A DNA stretch of 64,000 nucleotides from Dorea longicatena (GCF_024168045.1 NZ_CP100126.1:2823001-2887000), one strand, 5' to 3'. Numbered from the stretch's first letter, positions 1 through 9,613 are shown. The notes: generated by a model from the letters alone, not told the origin. Numbers and translations: made by a program.

Positions 1-32
1 ACATATTGATTCGATGATTCTACTGTGTCCAT
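1..32 (-). CDS. Start of an unidentified gene cut by the window edge
   Basis: Reading leftwards, an AAGGAGGC ribosome binding site (complement of 41-48) lies 8 bases before an ATG at 32-30. The frame is open for the ten codons up to the edge, beginning MDTVESSNQY. I do not recognise the product from so few residues. The call rests only on the start signal and on an upstream promoter on the same strand. Confidence 0.5.
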   Translation of the reverse strand, partial: MDTVESSNQY

Positions 33-427
33 TGGATTAAGCCTCCTTTTCATAAATTTCCAATCAACGATATCTCACCGACATATGAAATATTCTTCAT
101 CCTTGATAAACTTTTCTTTTATCACTTAAGATATAAGCTAGAATTTATTATCTCATCTCTTCTACGATTATGATCCATATCCCCTTGATACCATTCTATA
201 ATCGTTATTCATCCATTCTCTTTCTCTACAATATACTTTACGATATTTGATATCCGATGCCTTACCAGATATTTCATATCTATATCCTGTATTTTTCGAT
301 TCTTAAACGAATTGAGAATTTATAATAAAAATACATCTTATAAAATATGTGATATTCAATTTTCAAGATTCCCTTTCTCGTCAGGAATTCTTTTTTGTTT
401 ATTTTGGATTTCCTTTGGATTGATTAT
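33..427 (-). other. Long AT-rich leader or untranslated region
   Basis: About 395 bases separate the promoter at 428-456 from the start codon at 32. The stretch is AT-rich and contains no convincing ORF, tRNA or riboswitch pattern that I can recognise. If the promoter is real, the left-edge gene has an unusually long 5' leader. Confidence 0.3.
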
Positions 428-456
428 ATAATATCATTCGACTTTTATTTTGTCAA
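428..456 (-). promoter_or_regulatory. Candidate sigma-A promoter for the left-edge gene
   Basis: On the minus strand TTGACA (456-451) is followed after 17 bases by TATTAT (433-428), with a further TATAAT overlapping just downstream. It points at the gene starting at 32. Confidence 0.45.
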
Positions 457-607
457 TACTTTTTGCAATTAATTTTATTTATTTTCCGTTATTTCATTTT
501 AATAGTTGAATTATCTGATTTTTCTTTCTTTATTTTAATGTTTACACAATACTATACATTTTCAAATCGTATGCTTTTGTTAACATCATACGCTTGCGCA
601 TGTCCAA

Positions 608-660
608 TTGTTAACCAGCTATCTTTTACAGTTGACATTTTATCCTGTTTATTTTATACT
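608..660 (+). promoter_or_regulatory. bioY promoter with overlapping BirA-like operator
   Basis: TTGACA at 632-637 and TATACT at 655-660 are spaced by 17 bases, a textbook sigma-A promoter. Its -35 region overlaps TTGTTAACC (608-616) and, 13 bases on, AGTTGACAT (630-638). Together these resemble the BirA box of Firmicutes (TTGTTAACC, spacer, GGTTAACAA), with a perfect left half and a degenerate right half. A further TTGTTAAC lies at 577-584. Biotin-dependent repression by BirA is inferred from the family and position. Confidence 0.65.
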
Positions 661-703
661 TCTGTTATATTTTGAGATAAAACTAAAGGAAAGGAGTTCT
701 GCC

Positions 704-733
704 ATGTCATACGGCAGACAATTACCACTATGA
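704..733 (+). CDS. Nine-codon upstream ORF overlapping the bioY start
   Basis: A strong AAAGGAGT site (689-697) precedes ATG 704-706. The frame reads MSYGRQLPL and stops with TGA at 731-733, overlapping the bioY ATG (730-732) as ATGA. The uORF start sits in the loop of a small inverted repeat, TCTGCC (698-703) with GGCAGA (713-718). bioY itself has no good ribosome binding site at the usual distance, so it is probably translated by coupling to this ORF. Whether the peptide has any role of its own is unknown. Confidence 0.5.
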   Translation: MSYGRQLPL

Positions 734-1296
734 ACAACACAGTAAATAGCACAACAACGAAAAAGCTTTCCACCCGCAAACTGGTTCTGATTGCTTTGAT
801 GACTGCAATCACCTGTATCTTCGCTCCTATGGCGATTCCGATTCCGGTCAGCCCGGTACCGATCAGTCTTACCAACCTGGTGATCATGATCAGTATCTAT
901 GTACTTGGTTTTAGAGATGCAACCATCAGTTACATCGTATATCTGTTACTTGGTCTTGTCGGTCTCCCTGTATTTTCCGGTTTTACCGGTGGATTAGGAA
1001 AGCTTGCAGGTCCTACCGGCGGATACCTGATTGGTTTCATCTTCCTTGCACTGATTTCCGGACTGTTCGTTGATAAATTTCCAAAGAACAGAATCCTGGC
1101 AGTTGTCGGTATGATCATCGGTATGGCAGTCACTTATATCTTCGGTACAGAGTGGCTTGCGATCCAGTTGAAAATGTCATTCGTTGCAGCACTTTCTGTC
1201 GGAGTAATTCCTTATCTTGCCGGTGACGCAGTGAAGATTATCATTGCGATCATCGTCGGACCTGTACTCCGCAGCCGTCTGAGCCAGCTGCAGTAA
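730..1296 (+). CDS. bioY: Biotin transporter S component BioY
   Basis: Membrane substrate-binding (S) subunit that captures biotin, alone or with a shared ECF energy-coupling module. The 188-residue product has the usual BioY length and about six hydrophobic segments. The family signature lies near residues 77-100 (GLPVFSGFTGGLGKL, then GPTGGYLIGF). The ATG at 730 overlaps the stop of a nine-codon upstream ORF, suggesting translational coupling. A promoter overlapped by a BirA-like box lies 70-120 bases upstream, so control by biotin supply is likely. No ecfA or ecfT gene is adjacent, as is normal for group II ECF systems. Downstream lies a foldback element rather than another biotin gene. 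Confidence 0.93.
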   Translation: MNNTVNSTTTKKLSTRKLVLIALMTAITCIFAPMAIPIPVSPVPISLTNLVIMISIYVLGFRDATISYIVYLLLGLVGLPVFSGFTGGLGKLAGPTGGYLIGFIFLALISGLFVDKFPKNRILAVVGMIIGMAVTYIFGTEWLAIQLKMSFVAALSVGVIPYLAGDAVKIIIAIIVGPVLRSRLSQLQ

Positions 1297-1317
1297 TAAA
1301 AATACACAGTATCGGAA

Positions 1318-1936
1318 TTAATTTGGGATTTAATTCAGGAAGGCTATGGATACCCGAACCGGAATAAAGCTTGGAAAGGTGTTCCTGTTCAGGTTCCATC
1401 GGCGGGTCAATTCTAAAGGGGCAAAATTCTGCTAAAAGCAGGCTTTCAAAATTTGAAACTCGGCATACGCCTCAGACAGTCAAATTTTGAAAACCCAACG
1501 CAGAATTTTACCCCTTAAGAATTACCAACGCCTCTTTCACATTCACCGGAACGCCTTTCCAAGTTTTATTCCGTGTGTATCAAATGCCTCAAGAATGGCA
1601 AATGCGTAACCGTAGTGGCCTCCACCGGGTTATACTTCCGGGCATTTCATTTATTAATATCTGCTTCCAGTCACGACTTGAAGGAAACAATAGATAAGGA
1701 TTATTGTGAATGTGGAATGCCGTTAGAAACAATTAGAGAGTCAGAAGCACCGTTAAAGAAACGAAGCGAACGTGTTTGAGGCGAACGCCGAGTTTGAGCG
1801 TAGTTCCTTTGCTTTTAGGTGATTCTGACTCTCTTAGTGTTTCTTATGGTATGGAACCTGAACAAGAAGCCTTATCTATTGTTTCCTTCAAGGACTGAGA
1901 GGCCGCTTCCCCGTTAATAAATTAAATCCCAATTTA
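1318..1936. repeat. Foldback element with terminal inverted repeats and two long hairpins
   Basis: The ends match as inverted repeats: ATTTGGGATTTAATT at 1321-1335 and AATTAAATCCCAATT at 1920-1934 (14 of 15). Inside, arm 1360-1385 pairs with 1548-1573 (24 of 26). Within it 1401-1432 pairs with 1500-1532 and 1443-1460 with 1478-1493, giving one hairpin of about 214 bases. A second hairpin has perfect 22-base arms, 1678-1699 with 1870-1891, and inner arms 1726-1751 with 1818-1843. TGTTCAGGTTCC (1386-1397) also pairs perfectly with 1853-1864. No credible gene lies inside. It sits between convergent genes and looks like a non-autonomous (MITE-like) or structured-RNA element; I do not recognise a named family. 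Confidence 0.7.
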
Positions 1937-1939
1937 AAT

Positions 1940-3880
1940 TTATAATATGATATCTCCGCTTTTCACACCCGTATTCATATCATAAGCTTCAATAATATTT
2001 CCGCTGATCACATACAGCGTATCTTCTATATAGATTCCCCGGATTCCCTGAGATGTATTTCCATTGACTTCTTCTTGCAGGATTGTCTCAAATTTCCTGT
2101 CTGTCCGGTTGTATGTCAGCAGATAATAGCTTTCCCCATTCTGGCTGTAACCGGATAATCCGATTACGTTTTTCTCCGGATCGGCAAGCACCGATTTATA
2201 ATCATATGCCGCATGGCTTCCGTACAGATCATCCAGCACAAGTGTAGATTCTTCTTTTACATCTGACCGGTCAGATATATCGAACATTGTTATTTTTACT
2301 CCTTCTGCCACGCCGGATTCTTCATCGGTTGACATTCCGATACCGAGCAGTCTGTCTTCTCCATAGAAATGCAGGTATTCGGAAAATCCAGGAATCTTTA
2401 ATTTACCGAGAATCTTTGGCTTCTCCGGATCGGACAGGTCTACACTGAATAACGGATCGACCTGCTCATATGTCACAAAATATCCGGATTCGCCCATGAA
2501 CCTTGCAGAATAGATGGTTTCGCCTTTTGCCAGATTTTCGATGGTACTGATCTTATCCAGTTTCTTATCCAGTATCGTCACCAGATTTTCGTCATTATTT
2601 GTCGTGAATAATCTTAAATTGCCCTTGTATTCATCCAGCGAAAAGGTATCATTCAGATAACCTTTTACTTTTCCCTGTGCTGCTGCCTTTAATTTCCCCT
2701 TATTATAAGAAATTTTTCTAAGTGTTGTCACAGTCTGATTATCCTGCTGCCACCCTGATTCATAATAGTAAATATTTTTTTTGCTGACATACATCTGACC
2801 GCCTTCAGATAGGATCGCTTTATGATCTGCCGTTTCATCCGGTTTACTGATATCCACGGAACTGATCACTTCGTACATCATTCCACAGTTTTCCGGAGGC
2901 AGGCAGATACTGCTTTGGCTCATTGCTTTGTCATTCACCATCGGTACATAGGTGACCGGTTTATCTTTAACCACATTACTTCCTGTATAATACTCACTGA
3001 ACAGATACAGGTATCCGTCTGCCATGCGCGATGAATTGTAAGTACCGCTCTGTGTTACTTCACCTTCTTTTACCGGCTTTTTGATATCACTGATGTCATA
3101 GGTGACTGCCGCAGTTTTTGTCTGTTGCCGGACAGCTGTACCGACCTGCTTTTTATTATCTGCATCTGTACATTCTTTCTGACATACCGCCACCAGTTTC
3201 TTCCGGTCTGTATCTATATAAAATTCCTGGATCGTATATTCTTTTTCCAAAGTGATCTCATTGTATTTTTCCAACTGCCCTTTCCCGGCATCTATGATGT
3301 CGATCGTCCGGCCATTATCTTCCCGTACATACAGATACGTTCCATCTGTTTTTGCAATATCTCCTTCATCTACACCGGACTGCCGGACATTGGTCTGCGA
3401 ATATCCGCCATCTGCGTCCATTGCTGCCGCTGATGTCTCATTCCCACTGCCTGCATCCGCTGCTGCCGATGTCTCATTTCCACTTCTTGCATACATTGCA
3501 ATTCCTTCGTTACCTTGCGACTGTTTGATATATTTATAGATTTCATCATAACTTTCGGCTATCCTGATCTTCCTGCTGCCGCTGATCTTCCTTTCTGCAT
3601 TATCTGCTGACACCCTTTTAGAGTCTGTCATTCCATGATGCAGGCTTCCATACTGCCACACTATGATTCCCGTCACAACTGCTACACAGGCTGCTGCAAG
3701 TCCGATCCGGTATGAATGAAAATGTTTCTTCTGCTTTTTCCCTTTTAGTAACCGATCTATATTTTCCGGTCTCAGACTGTCCGGTACCTCTGTGTTTTCT
3801 GACAATCGTGCAATCTGATCCACCATATCCTGTTCGCAGTATCCGTTCTGCTTTTTTTCCTGTTCATTCTCACGCCGCAT
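1940..3880 (-). CDS. Membrane-anchored beta-propeller domain protein (sigma factor partner)
   Basis: 646 residues: a cytoplasmic N-terminus of about 55 residues, one membrane helix near 57-77, a low-complexity linker with a repeated SGNETSAAA, then a large extracytoplasmic region. That region resembles the secreted C-terminal beta-propeller family (repeated strands with Asp-rich turns, such as GVDEGDIAKTDG near residue 166). An AGGAGTG site precedes the ATG. The ECF sigma factor gene ends 7 bases upstream on the same strand, so the two are almost certainly co-transcribed. A short cytoplasmic domain, one helix and a sensor ectodomain next to a sigma factor suggest an anti-sigma or signal-sensing role. 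That role is inference; no canonical zinc anti-sigma motif is visible. Confidence 0.8.
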   Translation of the reverse strand: MRRENEQEKKQNGYCEQDMVDQIARLSENTEVPDSLRPENIDRLLKGKKQKKHFHSYRIGLAAACVAVVTGIIVWQYGSLHHGMTDSKRVSADNAERKISGSRKIRIAESYDEIYKYIKQSQGNEGIAMYARSGNETSAAADAGSGNETSAAAMDADGGYSQTNVRQSGVDEGDIAKTDGTYLYVREDNGRTIDIIDAGKGQLEKYNEITLEKEYTIQEFYIDTDRKKLVAVCQKECTDADNKKQVGTAVRQQTKTAAVTYDISDIKKPVKEGEVTQSGTYNSSRMADGYLYLFSEYYTGSNVVKDKPVTYVPMVNDKAMSQSSICLPPENCGMMYEVISSVDISKPDETADHKAILSEGGQMYVSKKNIYYYESGWQQDNQTVTTLRKISYNKGKLKAAAQGKVKGYLNDTFSLDEYKGNLRLFTTNNDENLVTILDKKLDKISTIENLAKGETIYSARFMGESGYFVTYEQVDPLFSVDLSDPEKPKILGKLKIPGFSEYLHFYGEDRLLGIGMSTDEESGVAEGVKITMFDISDRSDVKEESTLVLDDLYGSHAAYDYKSVLADPEKNVIGLSGYSQNGESYYLLTYNRTDRKFETILQEEVNGNTSQGIRGIYIEDTLYVISGNIIEAYDMNTGVKSGDIIL

Positions 3881-3887
3881 ACACTTC

Positions 3888-4394
3888 TCACTCCTTTCTT
3901 CCCTGCTCTGTTTCTCCGTAACTGCCTAACACACATTCCATCTTTTTAAGTGCCCGGCTCCGCTTCGATCGTACCGTGTTCGGATTCAGCCGCATCATTT
4001 CCCCGATCTCCTGACTGCAATACCCGCCGAATACGGATAATCCGACTAATATCTGTTCTTCTTCCGATAACACGAAGAATGCTTTCCTGACGTCCATTGC
4101 CAGATCATAATCCGGTACAACCGGCTGTTCCGGAAGTTCTTCCTCTCTTCCCGGCTCTTCTTTTAATGCCTTCTTCAATCTCTTCTTACATTTATTCGTC
4201 AGAATTGTAAATATCCAGCTGCGGAATGCTTCTTCTTTTTTTAATTTATGTATGTTCTCGTATGCCGCAACAACCGCCTCGCTCACTGCATCCTCCGCTT
4301 CCTGTGGATTCTTCATCAGGCACAGTGCGTAATGGTACAGATCACGGTAAACCGTTTCATACATTTCCGAGAACCTTTTTACACTGCATATCAT
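3888..4394 (-). CDS. ECF-type RNA polymerase sigma factor
   Basis: 168 residues, the normal size for an extracytoplasmic-function sigma factor. Region 2 lies near residues 10-75 (EAEDAVSEAVVAAYENI, then FRSWIFTILTNKCKK) and the region 4 helix-turn-helix near 120-160 (CSQEIGEMMRLNPNTVRSKR). A GGGAGG site precedes the ATG. It directs core RNA polymerase to a small regulon, probably including its own operon, and the downstream membrane beta-propeller protein probably controls it. A second, unrelated sigma factor of this type is at 20702-21265. Confidence 0.92.
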   Translation of the reverse strand: MICSVKRFSEMYETVYRDLYHYALCLMKNPQEAEDAVSEAVVAAYENIHKLKKEEAFRSWIFTILTNKCKKRLKKALKEEPGREEELPEQPVVPDYDLAMDVRKAFFVLSEEEQILVGLSVFGGYCSQEIGEMMRLNPNTVRSKRSRALKKMECVLGSYGETEQGRKE

Positions 4395-4567
4395 ATCGTA
4401 ACCTCCCTCAGATATGAATCTGTTATTACTATTTTTAATCTTCCGGTAATTATTATAAATCCTATATAAATAAGAGTCATTTCCTACTCACATTGTTGCA
4501 GGTATTTTATCATATTATACAAGAATTTTCCTTATTTAGGCAGTGTCTGCATCTCCGAATAAGGAAA

Positions 4568-4602
4568 AACAGCAGGAAATCCGTGATTTCCTGCTGTATA
4601 CA
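4568..4602 (-). terminator. Intrinsic terminator after the hydratase gene
   Basis: A perfect 13-bp stem (ACAGCAGGAAATC and its complement, 4573-4601) has a 3-base loop. Read on the minus strand it is followed by TTTTTCC. It lies about 60 bases past the stop codon at 4662. Confidence 0.8.
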
Positions 4603-4661
4603 TAAGTCCGAATGTCAGATCAAAATTTTCCAAAACAAAACGGTACCAAAAATAAAACATA

Positions 4662-6941
4662 TTATCCTCTGTAATAATTGATCAGACATCCTTTCAGGAT
4701 GATCTCTCTTTCGGCATCGGTCATATCACCAAGCTTCAGCGTGATCTCTTTCAGAGAATCTCCAACCACATAAGCCTTGATCTCGGCATTCTTATCTTCC
4801 ACTGCTTTTCTGATCTCCGGCACGAAGATATAGTCGCCGTTACGGAAGCTTAAGTTCTCGTGATCTTCCTCCGTAACAAAAGGAAGCATACCCCAGTTGA
4901 TCAGGTTCGAACGATATCTCTTGGTTGCATATTCGTTCGCAATATTTGCCCAGCCGCCGAGTACTTTCTGACAGGATGCTGCCTGCTCTCTTGCAGAACC
5001 ATCTCCCGGTTTTACTGCAAAGATCGTGCTTCCGATTCCGAGATTACCTTTTCCTGTCTCCGGATATGTCTCGTGAATCTTATCCATAACCGGTTTCAGT
5101 TCATCTAATACTTCTAACGGACACTGTCCTGCTTCAATTGCTTTTTCAGCTTTCTGTACTTCCTTCGCACGGCCTACATAAGCAGGATCTTTTCTGGACA
5201 ATGCAAATTCTGCAAGTCCCAGAGGGTTGGATCTGTAAGAAGAGGTCTCACCGGATGGAATCAGTTCATCTGTTGTGGTGACCGGATCATGGATCTCAGA
5301 TACCACTTTCAGAAGTAAGTTTTCCGGAAGTGCTGCCATTGCAGGCCAGTCTTTGATATTTGGTCCGAACTTGATCTCTACCGATGGATCTGCTACACCA
5401 TGGCTGTCAAAGACACGGTTCGCATAAATGTTCTTATCAAAATGATAAGTCTGTCCTTTATATTCCACATCCAGGTCAGTTGCAGGTGTAAGGAATCCCT
5501 TATTCGCTGCTGTTGCAGCGATGGAACGTGCATCCATAAGTGCAACCGATGCGATCTGTCCGCTCTGAAGTTTGGAGCCTTCACGGTTCGGGAAGTTTCT
5601 GGTTGAGTGACGGATCGAGAATGCGTTGTTTGCAGGGGTATCTCCGGCACCGAAGCATGGTCCGCAGAATGCCGTCTTCACGATCGTTCCTGCTTCCATA
5701 AGGTCAGCAACTGCTCCGTTCTTCACAAGTTCCATGTAGATCGGTGTACTTGCAGGATATACACTGAATGTAAACTCATCGGAACCGATATAATGTCCTT
5801 TGATGATATCTGCTGCTGCACAGATATTTTCAAATCCGCCGCCGGCACATCCTGCGATGATTCCCTGATCCACATATAACTGCCCATTTACAATCTTATC
5901 CTGCAGAGAATAGTCAACTGCTCCGTCGAGACTTACCAGTGCTTTCTGTTCTACATCATGAAGGATGTCTTTTAAGTTGGTTCTCACTTCATCGATCGTG
6001 TATACATTAGACGGATGGAATGGCATTGCGATCATTGGTTTGATCTCACTTAAGTTTACATATACCATACCGTCATAGTAAGCAATATCTCCCGGGTTGA
6101 GTTCTTTGTAATCTTCACTTCTTCCATGAATGTCATAGAATTCTTTGATCTTATCATCGGTCTTCCAGATGGATGACAGGCAGGTCGTCTCTGTCGTCAT
6201 AACATCGATACCGATACGGAAGTCCGCACTTAACTTACTCACACCAGGTCCTACGAATTCCATCACTTTATTGTTAACATAGCCATTGCCAAATGTCGCA
6301 CCGATGATCGCAAGTGCCACGTCCTGTGGTCCGACACCTTTCATCGGCTCACCGTCTAAGTAGATTCCGACTACCCCCGGCATCTTAATATCATATGTCT
6401 TATTCAGAAGCTGTTTTACAAGCTCCGGTCCGCCTTCTCCCATAGCCATGGTTCCAAGTGCACCATAACGTGTGTGGCTGTCTGATCCCAAGATCATCTT
6501 ACCGCCGCCAGCCAGCATCTCACGGGCAAACTGGTGGATGACTGCCTGATGAGGCGGTACATAGACTCCGCCATATTTTTTCGCGCAGGTGAGACCGAAC
6601 ATGTGATCATCTTCGTTGATCGTTCCTCCGACTGCGCAAAGAGAGTTATGACAGTTCGTAAGTACATAAGGGATCGGAAATTTTTCAAGCCCTGAAGCCC
6701 TAGCTGTCTGAATAATTCCAACGAATGTAATGTCATGAGATGTCAGCTTATCGAATTTGATCTGCAGACGCTCCATATTTCCCGAGGTGTTATGCGCTGC
6801 CAGAATGTTATATGCCATTGTATTCTTTGCAGCTTCCTGTGGAGTCACATCTTTACCTGTTTTTGCAGCAACTGCTTCTTTTTCTTCCACAATCTCTGTT
6901 CCATTCAGTAAATAGACTCCCTTGTCATATAATTTCAGCAT
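4662..6941 (-). CDS. Aconitase-family hydratase (YbhJ-like)
   Basis: 759 residues, close to the length of E. coli YbhJ. It has the aconitase layout: an N-terminal three-domain catalytic region with iron-sulfur ligands ([13 protein letters not shown] near residue 370 and [10 protein letters not shown] near 430), [11 protein letters not shown] near 150, and a C-terminal swivel domain with [13 protein letters not shown] near 675. By family it binds a 4Fe-4S cluster and hydrates or dehydrates a hydroxy acid. The substrate cannot be told from sequence, and it is not a standard AcnA/AcnB. AGGAGG precedes the ATG. The PucR/CdaR-type regulator lies 68 bases upstream on the same strand and may control it. 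A strong terminator follows. Confidence 0.85.
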   Translation of the reverse strand: MLKLYDKGVYLLNGTEIVEEKEAVAAKTGKDVTPQEAAKNTMAYNILAAHNTSGNMERLQIKFDKLTSHDITFVGIIQTARASGLEKFPIPYVLTNCHNSLCAVGGTINEDDHMFGLTCAKKYGGVYVPPHQAVIHQFAREMLAGGGKMILGSDSHTRYGALGTMAMGEGGPELVKQLLNKTYDIKMPGVVGIYLDGEPMKGVGPQDVALAIIGATFGNGYVNNKVMEFVGPGVSKLSADFRIGIDVMTTETTCLSSIWKTDDKIKEFYDIHGRSEDYKELNPGDIAYYDGMVYVNLSEIKPMIAMPFHPSNVYTIDEVRTNLKDILHDVEQKALVSLDGAVDYSLQDKIVNGQLYVDQGIIAGCAGGGFENICAAADIIKGHYIGSDEFTFSVYPASTPIYMELVKNGAVADLMEAGTIVKTAFCGPCFGAGDTPANNAFSIRHSTRNFPNREGSKLQSGQIASVALMDARSIAATAANKGFLTPATDLDVEYKGQTYHFDKNIYANRVFDSHGVADPSVEIKFGPNIKDWPAMAALPENLLLKVVSEIHDPVTTTDELIPSGETSSYRSNPLGLAEFALSRKDPAYVGRAKEVQKAEKAIEAGQCPLEVLDELKPVMDKIHETYPETGKGNLGIGSTIFAVKPGDGSAREQAASCQKVLGGWANIANEYATKRYRSNLINWGMLPFVTEEDHENLSFRNGDYIFVPEIRKAVEDKNAEIKAYVVGDSLKEITLKLGDMTDAEREIILKGCLINYYRG

Positions 6942-7009
6942 GTTTTGTCCTCCTACTATCGTATTATGAATATATTAAAATGTCTGAGTCCAGACATCTG
7001 CTAACCTGA

Positions 7010-8095
7010 TTATTCTTTCATATATTTCATATGGTCTGCTACCATCATGGCAATCTTGAATGTCAGTGCATCGTCAAATACACGCACATCCAGTCCTGTT
7101 TTCTTCTGAATCTTCTCCAGACGGTACACCAGTGTATTTCTATGCACATACAGGCGCCTTGCCGTCTCTGATATATTCAGGTTATTATCAAAGAATGTAT
7201 AAACAGTCGTCAGTTCTTCTTCTTCGAAAATATCGGCCTTGCCATCTTCGAATACTTCATTCAGGAACATCTCACAGAGTGATGCCGGAAGCTGATGGAT
7301 CAGTCGTCCGATTCCGAGTTCATTGTATGCAAGGATCTTCTTCTCTGTATAAAACACTCTTCCGACTTCCAAAGCCATATCTGCTTCTTTGTATGATCTG
7401 GATACATCCTTTAATTCTTCTACAATTGTTCCATATGCCGCTCTTACACTTACCATGGCTTCCATATTCAGCGTCGTGACCAGCTCTTTGGCGATCTGTT
7501 CTACCTGCGGATAGCTGTCGGTAGACTGCAGTGACTTCACAAGAATAATATGTTTTTCATCAATTGCCGTTACGAAATCCTTTGTTCCCGTCGCATACAG
7601 ACCTTTCAGAGTTTCCTGTACCAGGACATCTCCTTCATTCTTCGGTTCGATCACGAATACGACTCTCTTGAGTTCTGCCGGAATCTTCATCTTCTTTGCC
7701 TGATTATAGATATCAACCAGAAGCAGATTATCCAGAAGCAGATTCTGAATAAACCGGTTCTTATCCATCCGTTCTTTGTATACATAAAGAAGATTCCGAA
7801 GCTGACTTGCTCCCATACGTCCTGCCAGTTCCATGCCGTCTGCAGTTCCATGCAGCATCAATACATATACCGGATCACTGTCTTCATAGATGCGGAACAT
7901 TCCCATCTCATCTAAGATCATCTCTTCCGGTTCTTCTTCGTCATCACGGAAATCCTGGATCTGGATCTCATACCCGGTCAGAGTCTCATTCGTTCTTACG
8001 AGACAGAACCCCTGCATATCCCATATTGCACAGTCAAATCCTGTAATCTCCCTGATATCCTGTGCTGTTTTGTGTAATATCTGATTTGATAACAC
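7010..8095 (-). CDS. PucR/CdaR-type transcriptional regulator
   Basis: The C-terminal helix-turn-helix (NLNISETARRLYVHRNTLVYRLEKIQKKTG, roughly residues 308-337) is the hallmark of the PucR/CdaR family; the preceding region resembles the GGDEF-like middle domain of CdaR regulators. I chose the GTG at 8095 (361 residues): a GGAGG lies 7 bases before it and the protein then starts VLSNQILHKTAQDI, as relatives do. The frame stays open upstream to 8209, but that extension has no ribosome binding site and an atypical sequence. It is co-directional with the aconitase-like hydratase 68 bases downstream, so it probably responds to a small organic acid and controls that gene. Confidence 0.85.
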   Translation of the reverse strand: MLSNQILHKTAQDIREITGFDCAIWDMQGFCLVRTNETLTGYEIQIQDFRDDEEEPEEMILDEMGMFRIYEDSDPVYVLMLHGTADGMELAGRMGASQLRNLLYVYKERMDKNRFIQNLLLDNLLLVDIYNQAKKMKIPAELKRVVFVIEPKNEGDVLVQETLKGLYATGTKDFVTAIDEKHIILVKSLQSTDSYPQVEQIAKELVTTLNMEAMVSVRAAYGTIVEELKDVSRSYKEADMALEVGRVFYTEKKILAYNELGIGRLIHQLPASLCEMFLNEVFEDGKADIFEEEELTTVYTFFDNNLNISETARRLYVHRNTLVYRLEKIQKKTGLDVRVFDDALTFKIAMMVADHMKYMKE

Positions 8096-8241
8096 GCATT
8101 GTCCTCCATTTCCTATCCGTAATGCTGTTCTTCGTGTTCTTTTGCATACTTGTATACATTTTAGCACGCTAACGAACTGCATTACGAATACATTATAGCA
8201 GATAATCATGCTTTAACAAAGCAAAATTTTATTGTCTGCTG

Positions 8242-8280
8242 AAAAAAACGAAAAGACCGGACGCTTTCTTACGCCCGGTC
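8242..8280 (-). terminator. Terminator after the ABC ATPase gene
   Basis: GACCGGGCGT (minus strand from 8280) pairs with GCGTCCGGTC ending at 8255, followed by TTTTCGTTTTTTTC. It ends transcription from the gene at 8342-9454 before the regulator gene. Confidence 0.85.
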
Positions 8281-8341
8281 CTCTTATATTCATCTGTTTT
8301 TCATGATAATTGCGGCTCTTATACCAAGCCTTCATTACAGA

Positions 8342-9454
8342 CTAGTTTGTGATTGTAACCTGTGTCTCTTTATCAAAGATATGGATCTTCTCAGCATCCA
8401 GAGCAAATTTAACAGTATCACCTGTTCTTGCTGTTGTTCTAGGATCCACTCTTGCTGTCATACTTGATCCTTCATAATCGAAGTATAAGAATACTTCTGC
8501 ACCGAGCATCTCATATACACGGATCTTTGCTTCGATTACTGTATTTGGAGAAGCTTCGATGAACATCTGCTCATCGTGCACGTCTTCCGGACGGATTCCG
8601 AGAACAACTGTCTTTCCTTCATATCCGCCATCAATCAGCTTCTTCGCTTTTGCCGGTGGAAGCTCGATTTCTGAAGGTCCTGCTACCAGGTATACTTTAT
8701 TTCCGACTACTTTACATTTCGCATCAACAAAGTTCATCTGTGGTGATCCGATGAATCCGGCAACGAACTGGTTGCATGGATAATCGTACAGAGTCTGTGG
8801 TGTATCTACCTGCTGAACAATACCTGCGTTCATAACTACGATTCTGGTTCCCAGTGTCATAGCTTCTGTCTGGTCATGTGTTACATAGATGATGGTTGTA
8901 CCTAATCTCTGGTGCAGTTTAGAGATCTCGATACGCATCTGTCCACGGAGTTTTGCATCCAGGTTTGAAAGAGGCTCGTCCATAAGGAATACCTTTGGAT
9001 CACGAACGATCGCACGTCCCATAGCAACACGCTGTCTCTGTCCACCGGAAAGAGCTTTTGGTTTACGGTCAAGCAGTGGTTCCAGATCCAGGATCTTAGC
9101 TGCCTCACGAACCATTTTGTCGATCTGGTCCTTTGGTACTTTTCTTAACTTCAGACCAAATGCCATGTTGTCATATACTGTCATATGTGGATACAGAGCG
9201 TAGTTCTGGAATACCATTGCGATATCTCTGTCTTTTGGCTCTACGTCATTTACTACTTTGTCCCCGATCTTCAGTTCTCCGGAAGTAATATCTTCCAGAC
9301 CGGCGATCATACGGAGCGTTGTAGATTTACCACATCCGGATGGTCCTACGAAAATGATAAATTCTTTATCTTCAATCTCAAGGTTGAAGTCTTTTACTGC
9401 TTCAAATCCATTTGGATAAGTTTTGTTAATGTGTTTTAATGATAAACTTGCCAT
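8342..9454 (-). CDS. Carbohydrate ABC transporter ATPase, MsmX/UgpC type
   Basis: 370 residues, the standard length of the MsmX/UgpC/MalK ATPases. Walker A is GPSGCGKST near residue 37, the Q-loop is VFQNYALYPHMTV, the signature LSGGQRQRVAMGRA is near 135, Walker B is VFLMDEPLSNLD, and the C-terminus carries the regulatory TOBE/OB domain. It hydrolyses ATP to drive import by sugar-specific permeases. No permease or binding-protein gene is adjacent and the gene has its own terminator. It therefore looks like a stand-alone, shared ATPase serving several oligosaccharide importers, as MsmX does in B. subtilis (inference). AGGAGG precedes the ATG. Confidence 0.93.
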   Translation of the reverse strand: MASLSLKHINKTYPNGFEAVKDFNLEIEDKEFIIFVGPSGCGKSTTLRMIAGLEDITSGELKIGDKVVNDVEPKDRDIAMVFQNYALYPHMTVYDNMAFGLKLRKVPKDQIDKMVREAAKILDLEPLLDRKPKALSGGQRQRVAMGRAIVRDPKVFLMDEPLSNLDAKLRGQMRIEISKLHQRLGTTIIYVTHDQTEAMTLGTRIVVMNAGIVQQVDTPQTLYDYPCNQFVAGFIGSPQMNFVDAKCKVVGNKVYLVAGPSEIELPPAKAKKLIDGGYEGKTVVLGIRPEDVHDEQMFIEASPNTVIEAKIRVYEMLGAEVFLYFDYEGSSMTARVDPRTTARTGDTVKFALDAEKIHIFDKETQVTITN

Positions 9455-9525
9455 TGTTATAATCCTCCTGATTTATAATCGTTTTATTTCATTTTGTTAC
9501 CTGTTTCGTTCTGATAAAAAGTATA

Positions 9526-9562
9526 TAAAAAAAGTTCAACCTGGGTAATGCCCAAGTTGAAC
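9526..9562 (-). terminator. Terminator of the holB-rsmI operon
   Basis: On the minus strand GTTCAACTTGGGC pairs with its near-complement GCCCAGGTTGAAC reversed around a short loop (9534-9562), followed by eight T. It lies 50 bases after the rsmI stop. Confidence 0.85.
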
Positions 9563-9613
9563 AATCTTTTTTTCATTTTCTATACAAGTTGACGAACGGA
9601 ACGTTATTTAAAG

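Noticed and set aside
463..675. 70-codon frame upstream of bioY
   Set aside because: It covers the bioY promoter and BirA-like box, is hydrophobic by T-rich composition and lacks a ribosome binding site.
1573..1779. 68-codon frame inside the foldback element
   Set aside because: It crosses hairpin arms, lacks a start signal and has no recognisable sequence.
8096..8209. Longer N-terminus of the PucR/CdaR-type regulator
   Set aside because: The extension has no ribosome binding site and a cysteine-rich, atypical sequence, while GTG 8095 has GGAGG at 7 bases.
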